Positions 1-9,143 of a DNA stretch of 64,000 bases are shown here, one piece after another (position 1 is the stretch's first letter; each line of letters opens with the position of its first letter). The DNA is taken from the NCBI GenBank assembly GCA_001548435.1, contig AP017308.1:4597030-4661029 (forward strand). Reading direction: 5' to 3'. The notes beneath the pieces were generated by a model, which was not told the origin of the DNA, searched no databases, and saw only the letters and a list, made by a program, of their open reading frames with translations. This stretch comes from Leptolyngbya sp. NIES-3755 (lineage in GTDB: Bacteria; Cyanobacteriota; Cyanobacteriia; Leptolyngbyales; Leptolyngbyaceae). The translations under genes and the position numbers were made by a program.

Positions 1-826
1 GAATCACAGCGAAATCTGCATCCTTCGCAGGCACATCCCGAAACGCAGATTGTCCGGTTTCCACGGCTAAACGAATCTGTCTTGCAGGTCGATCGCGATA
101 AATCCGATTGTTCGCTTCTACTAACCATCGTGCATAAACCCGCCGCGTAATTGTCTTATTCGGTTCAAATAGAGCAGTGTTACCAGATTTGGTTTGCGAA
201 GTCAGCACCCCTAATTGAGCTAAATCATTGATGTACGATCGCAGTTCTTGAGGTGCTTTCTCAACATCTGAAAACGCAGCACTAGAACTATTCGGAGAAG
301 GGCTTGCACTCGGAGAAGGACTGAGTGTTCCAGGTTGTGTCGCTTGTTGTTCAGCTTGAGTCTCGATCGAGAAATTTGCTCCACTCTGAGCCGCTGCAAC
401 TCCAACTCCAACTTTCAAGCCTTGCCGCGAAGCAATCAATCGTCCTTGCTCTGCGTTTTGCTCACTCAATGTCCAGCCGTTTTTTTGCAGTTCATCGCGG
501 TAGAAATTGAAAATACGATCGCGATCGTCCGAGGTTGACCAGCGTGTAAATAAATCAGTACTTTGCTCGATCGGAGTATTACTCGTCGATCGAGCTTCAA
601 TCAAGGTTGCATTTGGATAGCGAGGCACTTCAGTCGGAAAATTCGGCGGCAGTTGTGCAGTCTGTTGTGGTGAAGACTGAGGACTCGGACTACCCGTTAA
701 CCGAGGGTCAGCCGCCAGTGAATCCTTGAGTGACCCTGCTAGTGGGGAGTTTGCACAACCGGATAGCGGCAATACACACAACATTGCCAATCCAACGGTT
801 GCCGAAAATTTCTGGAGCGATTTCAC
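1..826 (-). CDS. SLH-domain lipoprotein (3' end outside window)
   Basis: Probably a cell-surface or periplasmic lipoprotein. The start is a GTG at 826 and the product begins MKSLQKFSATVGLAM, followed by a hydrophobic stretch ending in the lipobox LSGC, so the mature protein should start at that cysteine. A Pro/Ser/Gln-rich linker and a region of about 100 residues follow. From about residue 180 there is an S-layer-homology-like segment (AFSDVEKAP, then FEPNKTITRRVYARWL and FRDVPAKDADF). SLH domains bind cell-wall polymers and in cyanobacteria often occur in envelope proteins. The gene runs off the left edge, so total length and any second SLH repeat are unknown. The start is inferred from the signal sequence. 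Confidence 0.75.
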   Translation of the reverse strand, partial: MKSLQKFSATVGLAMLCVLPLSGCANSPLAGSLKDSLAADPRLTGSPSPQSSPQQTAQLPPNFPTEVPRYPNATLIEARSTSNTPIEQSTDLFTRWSTSDDRDRIFNFYRDELQKNGWTLSEQNAEQGRLIASRQGLKVGVGVAAAQSGANFSIETQAEQQATQPGTLSPSPSASPSPNSSSAAFSDVEKAPQELRSYINDLAQLGVLTSQTKSGNTALFEPNKTITRRVYARWLVEANNRIYRDRPARQIRLAVETGQSAFRDVPAKDADFAVI

Positions 827-883
827 GATCGAACTATCCACATCACTTTCGACCACACTAGCGCAAATCGGCTTCAGTTTGGG

Positions 884-1318
884 TTAGTCGCGATCGTCGT
901 CAAGCATCTTCTGTAACCGCGATCGTTCAAGCACATAGTAATCCGAGAGTCCGCTGCGAGTCGCTTCGATTTCTTGGGATTCTTCCGAAAAAATTTCAAA
1001 TTTCTTCATCCACCAATCGAGCGCAGTCGGAAATCGAACATGTTCTTGTGAGGCTTGAAGCAGTTCTAGTGCAGAATCTCTCAAGCGATCGCGATCGGGA
1101 TTGTCGTCTTGCAACATTGCACAAGCCCGCTCTCGCAATTTGGTACGGATTTCAGAAGAAGAAAGCTTGAGACAGTCGGGAGAAATATCGCCTAATAAGA
1201 GACCGCGATCGGTATAGAGCAGAAGTCGAAGTTTGCCCACCTCGAATGTCGTGCTGTGAACGGTACAAATCAGATTTTTAGGGCAGGTTGTCAACTTCCG
1301 ATCAAGTTGTATTTTCAT
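884..1318 (-). CDS. conserved hypothetical protein, 144 aa
   Basis: Family not recognised. The 144-residue product has a beta-rich N-terminal half (LICTVHSTTFEVGKL, LRLLLYTDRGLL) and a charged helical C-terminal half ending in LQKMLDDDRD. There is no signal peptide or membrane segment, so it is probably cytoplasmic. It lies 57 bp upstream of, and in the same direction as, the SLH lipoprotein and could share its transcript. Codon use and HIP1 motifs match the neighbours. Confidence 0.6.
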   Translation of the reverse strand: MKIQLDRKLTTCPKNLICTVHSTTFEVGKLRLLLYTDRGLLLGDISPDCLKLSSSEIRTKLRERACAMLQDDNPDRDRLRDSALELLQASQEHVRFPTALDWWMKKFEIFSEESQEIEATRSGLSDYYVLERSRLQKMLDDDRD

Positions 1319-1571
1319 GTTGAAGATGAGCGAAGAGACGAAAATTTAGAGTCTTTTATGCTCTTAAATTAACGGATTTTCCCTCTAAAATTAGCGTTGT
1401 TTTGCAATTCTCCACATTACAAAGTGTTCTACGATCGCTTAAAATTTTTTATCTTTTGTAATCTGGATTACGCTTTAGGACATTCTCATTTGTCTACGAT
1501 CAAAGAATCGATACACTATTTTCCGTTTTGCCTGACATAATAAGTTCTGTGTTGAGAGATACTAAGTCACT

Positions 1572-1874
1572 GTGCAGCCTGTGTCGCGATCTGATGTCTT
1601 GTATGTAATTGACCATTGCTGGATGGTCGAAGATCCGCGTGAAGATGAATATGCGTATCAATTTTTACAGATTCAGGATCGGCATCGCGTTCAATTTGAA
1701 CAAGCGCTCGAATGTGCCGATGAGAACCAGTACGAAGTGGTAAAACAGCATCTCGATACCATTCGTGAAGAGCGCGATCGAGCCGAAGAAATTTTGTACT
1801 GGTTATTCCTCGATTCAGAGCTACGACGACAAGGCAAAACTGTACCTGACCTGTGGGAGGAAAAAGTAGGCTGA
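1572..1874 (+). CDS. conserved hypothetical protein, 100 aa
   Basis: A small acidic, helix-rich protein that begins at a GTG (MQPVSRSDVLYVIDHCWMVE). It has no signal peptide, membrane segment or metal motif. The centre is rich in Glu, Gln and Arg (FEQALECADENQYEVVKQHL) and probably folds as a helical bundle. The gene is convergent with phoU, 20 bp away. Function is unknown; it looks like a conserved cytoplasmic cyanobacterial protein. Confidence 0.55.
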   Translation: MQPVSRSDVLYVIDHCWMVEDPREDEYAYQFLQIQDRHRVQFEQALECADENQYEVVKQHLDTIREERDRAEEILYWLFLDSELRRQGKTVPDLWEEKVG

Positions 1875-1888
1875 TTCGGAGAAGAATC
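1873..1888. terminator. small hairpin between convergent genes
   Basis: A 5-bp stem (GATTC/GAATC) with a 6-nt loop sits just past the stop of the 100-aa gene and is followed by AAGTTTT. It could act as a weak terminator between the two convergent genes. The stem is short, so this is tentative. Confidence 0.3.
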
Positions 1889-1894
1889 GAAGTT

Positions 1895-2566
1895 TTAACG
1901 CTTTCCAGTGACGATGTAAGCCACTCGCTTTCCAATATTCGCGGCGTGATCTGCCATACGTTCTAAATGACGAATCACCAGCACTTGAAGCACGATCGGT
2001 TCAATCATTCCTTTCACATCCGACTGACGCGCTAACAGGTTGTACAGCGTTTCATAATCCGAATCGACCACATCATCCCGCTGACGGACATCTAAACCCG
2101 ATTCGGCATTCAGATCAGACAGCGATTCTAGACTTAATGCCAACATCGCCCGACATCGATCGAACATTTGGCGAATTTGACCCATGTGCGGCGATTCAGG
2201 ATACGGAAATAATTGAAGTGCTACATCTCCCAAATTTTGAGCATAATCCCCGATGCGTTCTAGATCGCGAACCAATTGCATCAATGCACTGAGCAATCTT
2301 AAATCCTGAGCCACGGGAGACTGAAGCGCGATCGTGTTGACACAATCCAGTTCGATCTGTTTGTAGAGTCGATCGATTTTCTTATCCAATTTGCGAATTT
2401 GGTCAGCGGCTGCGAGATTCCGATCAAATAATGCCTCTCGTGCCAGACAACAGGAGCGTTCCACTAACGCACCCATCCGCAGAACATCCCGCTGAATCCG
2501 TTTAATCTGTCTTTCAAACTGAACCCGAATCGGTTCTTGACCCTCTGGCACGTTCTTATAAAACAT
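1895..2566 (-). CDS. phoU: phosphate-signalling protein PhoU
   Basis: The 223 residues match the usual PhoU length of about 220 and show its two three-helix bundles. Each carries the metal-binding type motif: LVRDLERIGDYAQNLGDVAL around residue 90 and VIRHLERMADHAANIGKRVAY near the C-terminus. PhoU links the Pst phosphate transporter to the PhoR/SphS sensor kinase and represses the Pho regulon when phosphate is plentiful. No pst or sph genes lie nearby, so it stands alone here. The start ATG at 2566 gives MFYKNVPEGQEPIRVQFERQ, the expected N-terminus. Confidence 0.93.
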   Translation of the reverse strand: MFYKNVPEGQEPIRVQFERQIKRIQRDVLRMGALVERSCCLAREALFDRNLAAADQIRKLDKKIDRLYKQIELDCVNTIALQSPVAQDLRLLSALMQLVRDLERIGDYAQNLGDVALQLFPYPESPHMGQIRQMFDRCRAMLALSLESLSDLNAESGLDVRQRDDVVDSDYETLYNLLARQSDVKGMIEPIVLQVLVIRHLERMADHAANIGKRVAYIVTGKR

Positions 2567-2747
2567 TGATTCTTAGACTGAGAAACCTGGGGAACGGGCA
2601 ACGAACGCTTAACTATAACAACAGAACTTCGAGAAGTCAGGTGTCGTAAAAAACGTTTCTATGATTTTTATTTTAGTGCGATCGATTTCGGACAGGATCA
2701 AGTAACCTATAGACTTTCCAATCAAACTCCCTACCACTTCTAAAATA

Positions 2748-3545
2748 ATGATCGCGAACCTTATCTCGACGAATTCCGCTATGTTTTCACCCGATGAGTC
2801 TCTGGCTGCTTTTTCTCAAGGTCATAGTCTGTTTGCCCAACTCCGAAGCCGATTCCCTCAAGGAGCACTGGTTTCAGAGTTAGTTCAAGTGCATGACGGG
2901 CAATTCGTTGTTCGAGCGATCGTTCAAGTCGGGACAACGATGATGGCGACCGGAATGGCTGCTGCTGACAAGATTGAAGTTGCAGAAGATCGGGCGCGGG
3001 TTCGAGCGATGGAAGTGTTGGGAATTTCTCCCACTGGAAGCGCAACTACGTTTGATGTCGCGGCACGAACAGAACCCGAACCCCGAAAAGAAGTCGAACC
3101 GAGCGTAACAGTTGACATTCCTGAAATTTCGCTGCCTGCGGTGGAAACGTTAGTCCCAGAATTGCCGAAGAAAGTGACGCGCAAGAAGAAAGAAGAATCG
3201 ATCGAATCACCTGCTGTTCCTGATTTGTTATCGTTTCCTGGCTTAGATATGCCAGAAATTAAGTCTGCGCCTGTAGAATTTACTCGTGAACCCGTAGAAT
3301 TTACACCCGACTTTGAAGACGATGAGGTTGAACCGCCTGCACCTGAACCGATCGATTTATCCGATGCGATCGCTCAAATCGGGACGGAAATCGAACGCAT
3401 TGGCTGGACAAAGAAACAAGGAAGCACGTATCTTCAGGACACTTACGGAAAGAAAACTCGTGCAGAACTCGATGAAGATGAACTGATCGAATTCTTGCAC
3501 TATCTCAAAGCGTTACCGTCGAAAGGACAGGGAATTCCCTTCTAA
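2748..3545 (+). CDS. conserved cyanobacterial protein, possibly ssDNA-associated
   Basis: The 265-residue product has three parts. The N-terminal region (about 20-100) has alternating beta strands and a helix (FVVRAIVQVG, MMATGMAAADKIEVAEDRAR), reminiscent of Rad52/ERF-type annealing folds. A Pro/Glu/Lys-rich linker (about 105-205) looks disordered. The C-terminal module (about 210-265) contains WTKKQGSTYLQDTYGKK and DELIEFLHYLKAL, which resembles the small C-terminal helical domain of some phage and cyanobacterial DNA-associated proteins. The functional link is inference from fold-like patterns only. The next gene begins 6 bp downstream, so they are probably co-transcribed. Confidence 0.6.
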   Translation: MIANLISTNSAMFSPDESLAAFSQGHSLFAQLRSRFPQGALVSELVQVHDGQFVVRAIVQVGTTMMATGMAAADKIEVAEDRARVRAMEVLGISPTGSATTFDVAARTEPEPRKEVEPSVTVDIPEISLPAVETLVPELPKKVTRKKKEESIESPAVPDLLSFPGLDMPEIKSAPVEFTREPVEFTPDFEDDEVEPPAPEPIDLSDAIAQIGTEIERIGWTKKQGSTYLQDTYGKKTRAELDEDELIEFLHYLKALPSKGQGIPF

Positions 3546-3551
3546 ACACTT

Positions 3552-4232
3552 ATGCCATTCATTGCCGCACAGCCTTACGAGTACGAGCTACCCACCGAAT
3601 CGGAGATTGCGCTGATTGTGATTGATATGCAGCGCGATTTCCTAGAAGCAGGCGGATTTGGGGAAGCGTTGGGAAATGATGTGAATCGTGCAAACGCGAT
3701 CGTACCCACCGTAAAGCGACTCCTCGAAGGCTGTCGAGCCATGAATCTGCCGATTTTTCACACTCAAGAAGGTCATCGATCGGATTTATCCGACTGTCCC
3801 CAATCAAAACTGAAACGGGGACGGGGAAATTTATCGATCGGTGATCCTGGCAAGCTTGGACGCATTCTAATCTTGGGAGAACCGGGTAACGAAATTATTC
3901 CAGAGCTTGCACCGCTTCCTGGAGAAGTCCTGATTCCAAAACCGGGAAAGGGAGCGTTCTACAACACTGATTTAGAAGTGCAATTGATTGCACGAAACAT
4001 TACGCATTCACTCATTGCAGGCGTGACCACTGAAGTTTGCGTCCAAACCACGATGCGAGAAGCAAACGATCGAGGATATGAATGTTTGCTGGTTGAGGAT
4101 GCAACCGAGAGCTATTTTCCTGAATTCAAGCAAGCCACGTTAGAGATGGTACGGGCGCAGGGTGGGATCGTTGGCTGGACTGCAACGACCGATCAAGTGT
4201 TGGAAGGATTGCGATCGCGGAAAGCAGCATAA
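3552..4232 (+). CDS. biuH: isochorismatase-family cysteine hydrolase, probable biuret hydrolase
   Basis: The 226-residue protein has the isochorismatase-like fold with a full catalytic triad: D25 in VIDMQRDF, K133 in PGKGAFYN and C163 in TTEVCVQTT. The segment around [13 protein letters not shown] and the long [17 protein letters not shown] signature fit the biuret and ureidoacrylate amidohydrolase branch better than nicotinamidases. Biuret hydrolase converts biuret to allophanate and ammonia, and allophanate hydrolase would act next; no such partner gene is in view. The start lies 6 bp after the upstream stop. Substrate is inferred from motif similarity, so a related amide could be the true one. 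Confidence 0.65.
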   Translation: MPFIAAQPYEYELPTESEIALIVIDMQRDFLEAGGFGEALGNDVNRANAIVPTVKRLLEGCRAMNLPIFHTQEGHRSDLSDCPQSKLKRGRGNLSIGDPGKLGRILILGEPGNEIIPELAPLPGEVLIPKPGKGAFYNTDLEVQLIARNITHSLIAGVTTEVCVQTTMREANDRGYECLLVEDATESYFPEFKQATLEMVRAQGGIVGWTATTDQVLEGLRSRKAA

Positions 4233-4288
4233 TGCAAATCCCCTACAATGGTTCGTGCAATATTCCAGTCCTCTAGAAGAATAAACTC

Positions 4289-4486
4289 ATGACTCCCATC
4301 GAGCTGAATTACAAAGGATTTCAAGCATTGGTAGAAGCGTTAGGATATGTTGATGCAGTCCGATTTCTCAAGCAATTTGATCAAGGGAGTGGTGACTATA
4401 CCCAAGAGCGCGATCGCTGGCTTAACGATCTAACACTGGACGACATTTGGAAAGTCCTATCTTCTGTGAGCCAGCGAGATTCCTGA
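4289..4486 (+). CDS. small conserved cyanobacterial protein, 65 aa
   Basis: A 65-residue acidic protein (MTPIELNYKGFQALVEALGY, then FLKQFDQGSGDYTQERDRWL). The FDQGSGDYT segment recalls small proteins common in cyanobacteria, often near toxin-antitoxin or nuclease genes. No catalytic motif is visible. It sits upstream of a gene remnant of an Rpn-like nuclease. A regulatory or antitoxin-like role is only a guess from context. Confidence 0.6.
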   Translation: MTPIELNYKGFQALVEALGYVDAVRFLKQFDQGSGDYTQERDRWLNDLTLDDIWKVLSSVSQRDS

Positions 4487-4542
4487 TGAATCTATGTCTT
4501 TGGCGGAACATTACTAATCTTTCAAGACAGGAGATTGATCTC

Positions 4543-4722
4543 ATGATGGGCTATCGGCTTGAGGATACAAGAGTATATCGAGAAGCGCAAGAAGATAAAG
4601 CAAGACAGATAGCACTCAATTTACTGCGGCAAGGACTCCCTATCGAGGCGATCGCTCAAGCAACAGAACTGTCGATCGCTGAAGTCCAAACCTTGCAATC
4701 CCAATTAGAGCAAGAGTCATGA
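4543..4722 (+). pseudogene. C-terminal remnant of an Rpn/PD-(D/E)XK-type protein
   Basis: The reading frame shows LSRQEIDLMMGYRLEDTRVYREAQEDKARQ in two linked motifs (SRQEIDLMMGY, then EDTRVYREAQED), followed by a helix-turn-helix-like tail, QGLPIEAIAQATELSIAEVQ. These are the last about 70 residues typical of Rpn-family/DUF4351 recombination-promoting nuclease-like proteins, normally 250-300 residues. The nuclease core is absent upstream. The frame stays open upstream of the ATG at 4543, in keeping with truncation. A CAGGAG ribosome site lies about 12 nt before this ATG, so a 59-residue peptide may still be made. Confidence 0.5.
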
Positions 4723-4771
4723 ATTGAAATTGCAAGACGAATCTTCACTGTGTTCGCCTTGCAACTCTAAG

Positions 4772-5083
4772 TTATTTATCGCTAACAACCTTTTCGACTG
4801 CTGCTTCTGCTTTTTCGATCAAGTTTGCTTGATCCGGATTCTCTTGCTTAAAGATCTTCAGATCCTTTTTGTATTCTTTTTCCAATCCATTCGGATCTTT
4901 CGCAGCTTCGATCGCTTGTTCGTAAGCTTCTTGACGGGTGCTGTATTGCTCACCATCCGGGCTGATCACTTCTTCGCTTCCGGGCGGTTGCAGCGACACT
5001 TCAGCAAAAGCAGGTGCAACGAAGCCTGTCCAAGCAGTCAAACTTACGAATACCACTGCCAATAGTGCAACTAGGCGTTTCAT
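4772..5083 (-). CDS. small secreted or lumenal protein, 103 aa
   Basis: The start ATG at 5083 is preceded by a strong GGAGGA site 7-12 nt upstream, which decides it over an in-frame start 78 bp further upstream. The first 27 residues form a Sec signal (MKRLVALLAVVFVSLTAW, cleavage after APAFA). The mature part of about 76 residues is acidic and helical (YSTRQEAYEQAIEAAKDPNG, ending EKAEAAVEKVVSDK). In a cyanobacterium it would reach the periplasm or thylakoid lumen. Family not recognised. Confidence 0.75.
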   Translation of the reverse strand: MKRLVALLAVVFVSLTAWTGFVAPAFAEVSLQPPGSEEVISPDGEQYSTRQEAYEQAIEAAKDPNGLEKEYKKDLKIFKQENPDQANLIEKAEAAVEKVVSDK

Positions 5084-5223
5084 ATAAAGTCCTCCGACAT
5101 AATAATGAATTTGCGTTCGTGGCAATCTTACGAAATTTGCGATCGCATCTCCGTCTACCACAGGACAGAAGCACTGCGATTAACCCCTGAGAAAAACTTA
5201 TCGATCGAACAAATCGGAGTCGG

Positions 5224-7650
5224 TTAGCTCAATGTTCCGCGTGTCACTCCGAGTTGGTTTTGTAGTTTCAAATCTCTCCAGAGTTCTACGCCTGTGATTT
5301 CACCCTTTAGAAGTTGGTGATAGCGTTCGATGGTCTGCACAATCTGGTTGCTGGATTCATTCAGAAATTCGAGTCGAAAGCGTTGTACGCCGCATTGTAC
5401 TAAGTGATGAACGAATTCTGCTCCAGTTTGTGCAGTTCCATTGAAAACAGTATTTCGGCAGCCTGCATCGGCGTGGAGAGTATGTTCAATTCCAGTACGA
5501 TCGCGCAATTTCACTTCATGTTTTTCACAAGGTCGCCCGCAGTTGGTAAAATCTGTTCCTTCTGAGAGAAATGCACAGAATACACAATGCTCCATGTGAA
5601 ACATTGGAATGTGTTGGTGAATGGTGATTTCAAACCAATCAGAAGGACAGTTTTTAACTAGATGCGTGAGTTGTTCGACGTTGAGATCATACGAAGCGGT
5701 GAGACGTTCTAAGCCGAATTGTTTGAAGTAGTCTGCGGTAATGGCGTTTGCGATATTGAGTGAAAAATCTCCGATCTTTCTATCTTGATCAAAATACTTC
5801 AAATGATCATAGTTTCGGATGAGATACCCGTCAGCATTCGATCGACGAACTTGTTCTAAAATCCATTGCTCATTTGGCTTGGTAATTCTCGGTGGTGCGA
5901 CCCAAATTTCTGCATCTGAAGATTGCCGTGTCAGTTCTACTGCTTGACGGTAAGCGCGAGGATCTTCAAATTCACAGTAAATCGTTTGAATTCCGGTTTT
6001 CAATACTGTTTCTAATTGCTGAAGATTGCGAACGAGAATGATTAACTCTGATGATTTAGATTTTGATGCTATCTGAGGTAATAAATCTGTGTATGACTTG
6101 TTCTCGTTAATTTTCCATTGTTTAGGCTGAATTCGTAATTGTTCTAATCGATCGACAATTTCCCGCCGCATTCGATTCAATTCACTGACAGGAATCATTG
6201 CCGCATCAATAAGGTAGTTCTCTAGTTTTCCAAGCTTGAACGGTGTGTTTCCAAGCCGTCCAAACTGTTCTTCTAATCGCTCAGTCGTTAAGGGTTTGGA
6301 ATGCGCTTCAACGAGCGGCATCTCGGATTCAACACGGGTGATATGTCCGATCGTATCTCTGGCGATCGCAGTTAGTTTCTCTCCAATTTCGCCATGAATT
6401 TCGATATCGATTGGACGCTGGAATCTTGGTTGATCGCCTGCATAAGTTTGGCGAATTTGTCGATCGAGATCCGGATCGCTCGTTTTCCAAATCAAATCCC
6501 CAACGCTAATTCGCCGCAGATTTAACTGATCGCGTCCGAAGGTCAGAATCGTTTTGCCATTTTGTCGATCGACCGCATAAATCCGTCCACCTTCTTCTTT
6601 CGCTTCTGGATGTCCCGCATCAAAGACAACACCATCACCCGGTTTTACAGGTGCTTGAGATGCGATCGTAATCTGCTCCCGTCGAATATCGATCACTTCA
6701 CCTAAATAAACGCCACGCTTTTTACCGAATCGAGCATGAACTAATTCTTGATTGTTAATTCCCTCAAACCATCCTGTATGTAATCCGCGGGAGAATGCCA
6801 TTTCTAAGTTGTATCGTTCAGCATTCACATCAGTAATCGCTCGATCGAGTGCGTTTCTATAAACTCTAGTGACATTCGCGACGTATTCGGGAGCTTTTAA
6901 CCGTCCTTCGATTTTGAGACAAGTCACACCCGATCGCACTAATTCAGGTAAAACGTCTAAGCCTGCCAAATCTTGAGGACTGAGCAAATAACGTCGATCG
7001 CCTAAGTTGATCGTTTCTCCGTCCGAAATCAATTCGTAAGGCATTCGACAAGCTTGGGCACATTCTCCTCGATTTGCCGATCGACCTCCCAAAGCTTCAC
7101 TCGTCAAACACTGCCCCGAATACGCGACACACAAAGCACCGTGTACGAATACTTCGAGCGGCAGAGTTACATTACGATCGTTCAATTGCTGCTGAATTTT
7201 ATTAATCTCTTTGATCGAACATTCACGCGCTAATACGACTAATTGGCAGCCGAGTGATTTCGCAAACTCAACTCCTGCTGCACTTGTAACAGTCATTTGA
7301 GTCGAACCGTGAATTGGAAAATCAGGAGATAAATGCCGAATCAGGCGACAGATTCCGATATCTTGAACAATCACCGCATCGACACCGGAAGTGATAATCG
7401 ATCGTAAATATTGTTCTGCTTCTGCTAATTCGTTCTGAAAGATTAATGTATTAACAGTAACGTAACCTTTCACACCACGCCAGTGTAAAAACTCCATTAA
7501 CTCCGGCAGATCCGATTCTGTAAAATTCTCTGCTCTCATGCGAGCATTAAATCGATCTAACCCAAAGTAAATCGCATCTGCGCCGTTCTCGATCGCGGCT
7601 TTGGCACATTCCCAATTTCCCGCAGGGGCAAGCAGTTCCGGAGTGTTCAT
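5224..7650 (-). CDS. U32 peptidase-family protein, RlhA-like
   Basis: The 808-residue protein starts at the ATG at 7650 (MNTPELLAPAGNWECAKAAI), the standard N-terminus of the family; an earlier in-frame ATG would overlap the cls gene. It carries the U32 signature (EVFVHGALCVAYSGQCLTS), then a central DUF3656-like region, then a C-terminal cysteine-rich part (MEHCVFCAFLSEG, FTNCGRPCEKHEV, ADAGCRNTVFNG). In E. coli, RlhA and TrhP of this family are needed for hydroxylation of 23S rRNA C2501 and of tRNA uridine-34. The DUF3656 domain and length favour the RlhA type. It lies downstream of cls on the same strand. Confidence 0.85.
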   Translation of the reverse strand: MNTPELLAPAGNWECAKAAIENGADAIYFGLDRFNARMRAENFTESDLPELMEFLHWRGVKGYVTVNTLIFQNELAEAEQYLRSIITSGVDAVIVQDIGICRLIRHLSPDFPIHGSTQMTVTSAAGVEFAKSLGCQLVVLARECSIKEINKIQQQLNDRNVTLPLEVFVHGALCVAYSGQCLTSEALGGRSANRGECAQACRMPYELISDGETINLGDRRYLLSPQDLAGLDVLPELVRSGVTCLKIEGRLKAPEYVANVTRVYRNALDRAITDVNAERYNLEMAFSRGLHTGWFEGINNQELVHARFGKKRGVYLGEVIDIRREQITIASQAPVKPGDGVVFDAGHPEAKEEGGRIYAVDRQNGKTILTFGRDQLNLRRISVGDLIWKTSDPDLDRQIRQTYAGDQPRFQRPIDIEIHGEIGEKLTAIARDTIGHITRVESEMPLVEAHSKPLTTERLEEQFGRLGNTPFKLGKLENYLIDAAMIPVSELNRMRREIVDRLEQLRIQPKQWKINENKSYTDLLPQIASKSKSSELIILVRNLQQLETVLKTGIQTIYCEFEDPRAYRQAVELTRQSSDAEIWVAPPRITKPNEQWILEQVRRSNADGYLIRNYDHLKYFDQDRKIGDFSLNIANAITADYFKQFGLERLTASYDLNVEQLTHLVKNCPSDWFEITIHQHIPMFHMEHCVFCAFLSEGTDFTNCGRPCEKHEVKLRDRTGIEHTLHADAGCRNTVFNGTAQTGAEFVHHLVQCGVQRFRLEFLNESSNQIVQTIERYHQLLKGEITGVELWRDLKLQNQLGVTRGTLS

Positions 7651-7691
7651 AACAGATTCGCATAGTGCAGAGTGCGATCGTAGCAGGTTCA

Positions 7692-9134
7692 CTACAGAAT
7701 CGGGGCAAACAATCGTGCAATTCTCGCAATTAATCGAAACCATAATGGACGTTTGCGATAGTCTCCAGGTTCAACATATTTGCAGAGTTCTAAATCGTCT
7801 TGCAGCATTGTTTCAACCGATTGTACAAAGAGTCGATCGAGCACAAAGACCATTACTTCAAAGTTAAGCAAAAACGATCGGTTATCGAAATTCACCGTCC
7901 CGACTCCTGCGATCGCATCATCAATCAAGATCACTTTCTGGTGCATAAATCCAGGCTGATAACGATAGATATTCACACCAGCGGTTTGCATCTCGTTGTA
8001 ATATGAAAACGCGCAAAAATACACCATGTAGTGATCGGGACGATTCGGAAGCAAGATTCGTACATCAACTCCACGAATTGCCGCCAGTTTTAGAGCAGTC
8101 GCGATCGAGTCATCGGGCACAAAATACGGACTCGCAATCCACAGTCTTTGTTTTGCCTGATTAATTGCATCGACAAAGAACAAAGTACAGGCTGGAACAT
8201 GATCAGCAGGTCCCGTCGGAAACACGAATGCCGTTTGATTAAATTCTGGCTTTGGATCAATGTTCCAGTTCACCTCAGGAAGATGCCGAGTTGCCCAGAA
8301 CCAATCGCCTAAAAAGCTTCCTTGCAAGCATTTCACAGCCGTTCCTTGTACTTTCAGATGCGTATCGCGCCATGGGCTGAGGGGTGGTTTATAACCAAGA
8401 TACTCATCGCCAATATTGAATCCACCCACAAAGCCGATCGCGCCATCGACAATCAGAATTTTGCGGTGATTGCGGAAGTTAATTTGCCAACGATTTCCCC
8501 GACCTTTGGTGCTTTTGAAGGCTTTGACTTTCACACCCGCTTGACGGAGCGATCGACGATATGATCGTTCAAGTCCATGTGTTCCAATCCCGTCATACAG
8601 CAAGTAAACTCGAACGCCCTGTCTTGCTTTCTGAACTAACGCTTTACAGAATTCGTATCCCGTCTCATCATCCTCCAAAATATAAGTTTGTAGTAAGATA
8701 TAATCTGTTGCTGATTGAATTGCCGATAGCATTGCTTTAAATGTTGCTTTTCCATCAATCAGCAATTCGCAATAATTTCCCGTTGTGAATGGAATTGTCG
8801 TTAACGAATCTGCTAACTGTTGTAGTGAAGCGAATTCTTTTGGCAAATCCGTTTTGTATTCTAAAGCTTCTTGATAAACCTGTTGGGCGAGTGTGTTATG
8901 TTCCACATAAGCCGCATGGAGCGCTTCAGCATATCCGTAAAATCGATTCCGTCCCAAAACCCAATACATCGGAATCGCTAACCAGGGAAATGTCAGCAGT
9001 GAAATGCTCCAGGCGACCGCCCCACGAGACGATCGTACTGTCATCACAGCATGAGCCGCATTAATTACACCTAAGACATGAACAACAATCGCGACAATGC
9101 TAAAGATACGAACGGAACCACCGACGCTCAACAT
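7692..9134 (-). CDS. cls: cardiolipin synthase, phospholipase D superfamily
   Basis: The 480-residue protein has two N-terminal transmembrane segments (about 8-30 and 38-60, the latter with FPWLAIPMYWVLG) and two HKD motifs: HRKILIVDGAIGFVGGFN in the first half and HQKVILIDDAIAGVGTVNFD in the second. This is the layout of bacterial ClsA-type enzymes, which make cardiolipin from phosphatidylglycerol at the inner membrane. Since cyanobacteria hold little cardiolipin, a related transphosphatidylation is also possible. An EEP-family gene ends 9 bp upstream, so the two probably form an operon. Confidence 0.88.
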   Translation of the reverse strand: MLSVGGSVRIFSIVAIVVHVLGVINAAHAVMTVRSSRGAVAWSISLLTFPWLAIPMYWVLGRNRFYGYAEALHAAYVEHNTLAQQVYQEALEYKTDLPKEFASLQQLADSLTTIPFTTGNYCELLIDGKATFKAMLSAIQSATDYILLQTYILEDDETGYEFCKALVQKARQGVRVYLLYDGIGTHGLERSYRRSLRQAGVKVKAFKSTKGRGNRWQINFRNHRKILIVDGAIGFVGGFNIGDEYLGYKPPLSPWRDTHLKVQGTAVKCLQGSFLGDWFWATRHLPEVNWNIDPKPEFNQTAFVFPTGPADHVPACTLFFVDAINQAKQRLWIASPYFVPDDSIATALKLAAIRGVDVRILLPNRPDHYMVYFCAFSYYNEMQTAGVNIYRYQPGFMHQKVILIDDAIAGVGTVNFDNRSFLLNFEVMVFVLDRLFVQSVETMLQDDLELCKYVEPGDYRKRPLWFRLIARIARLFAPIL

Positions 9135-9143
9135 CGCTTTGCT

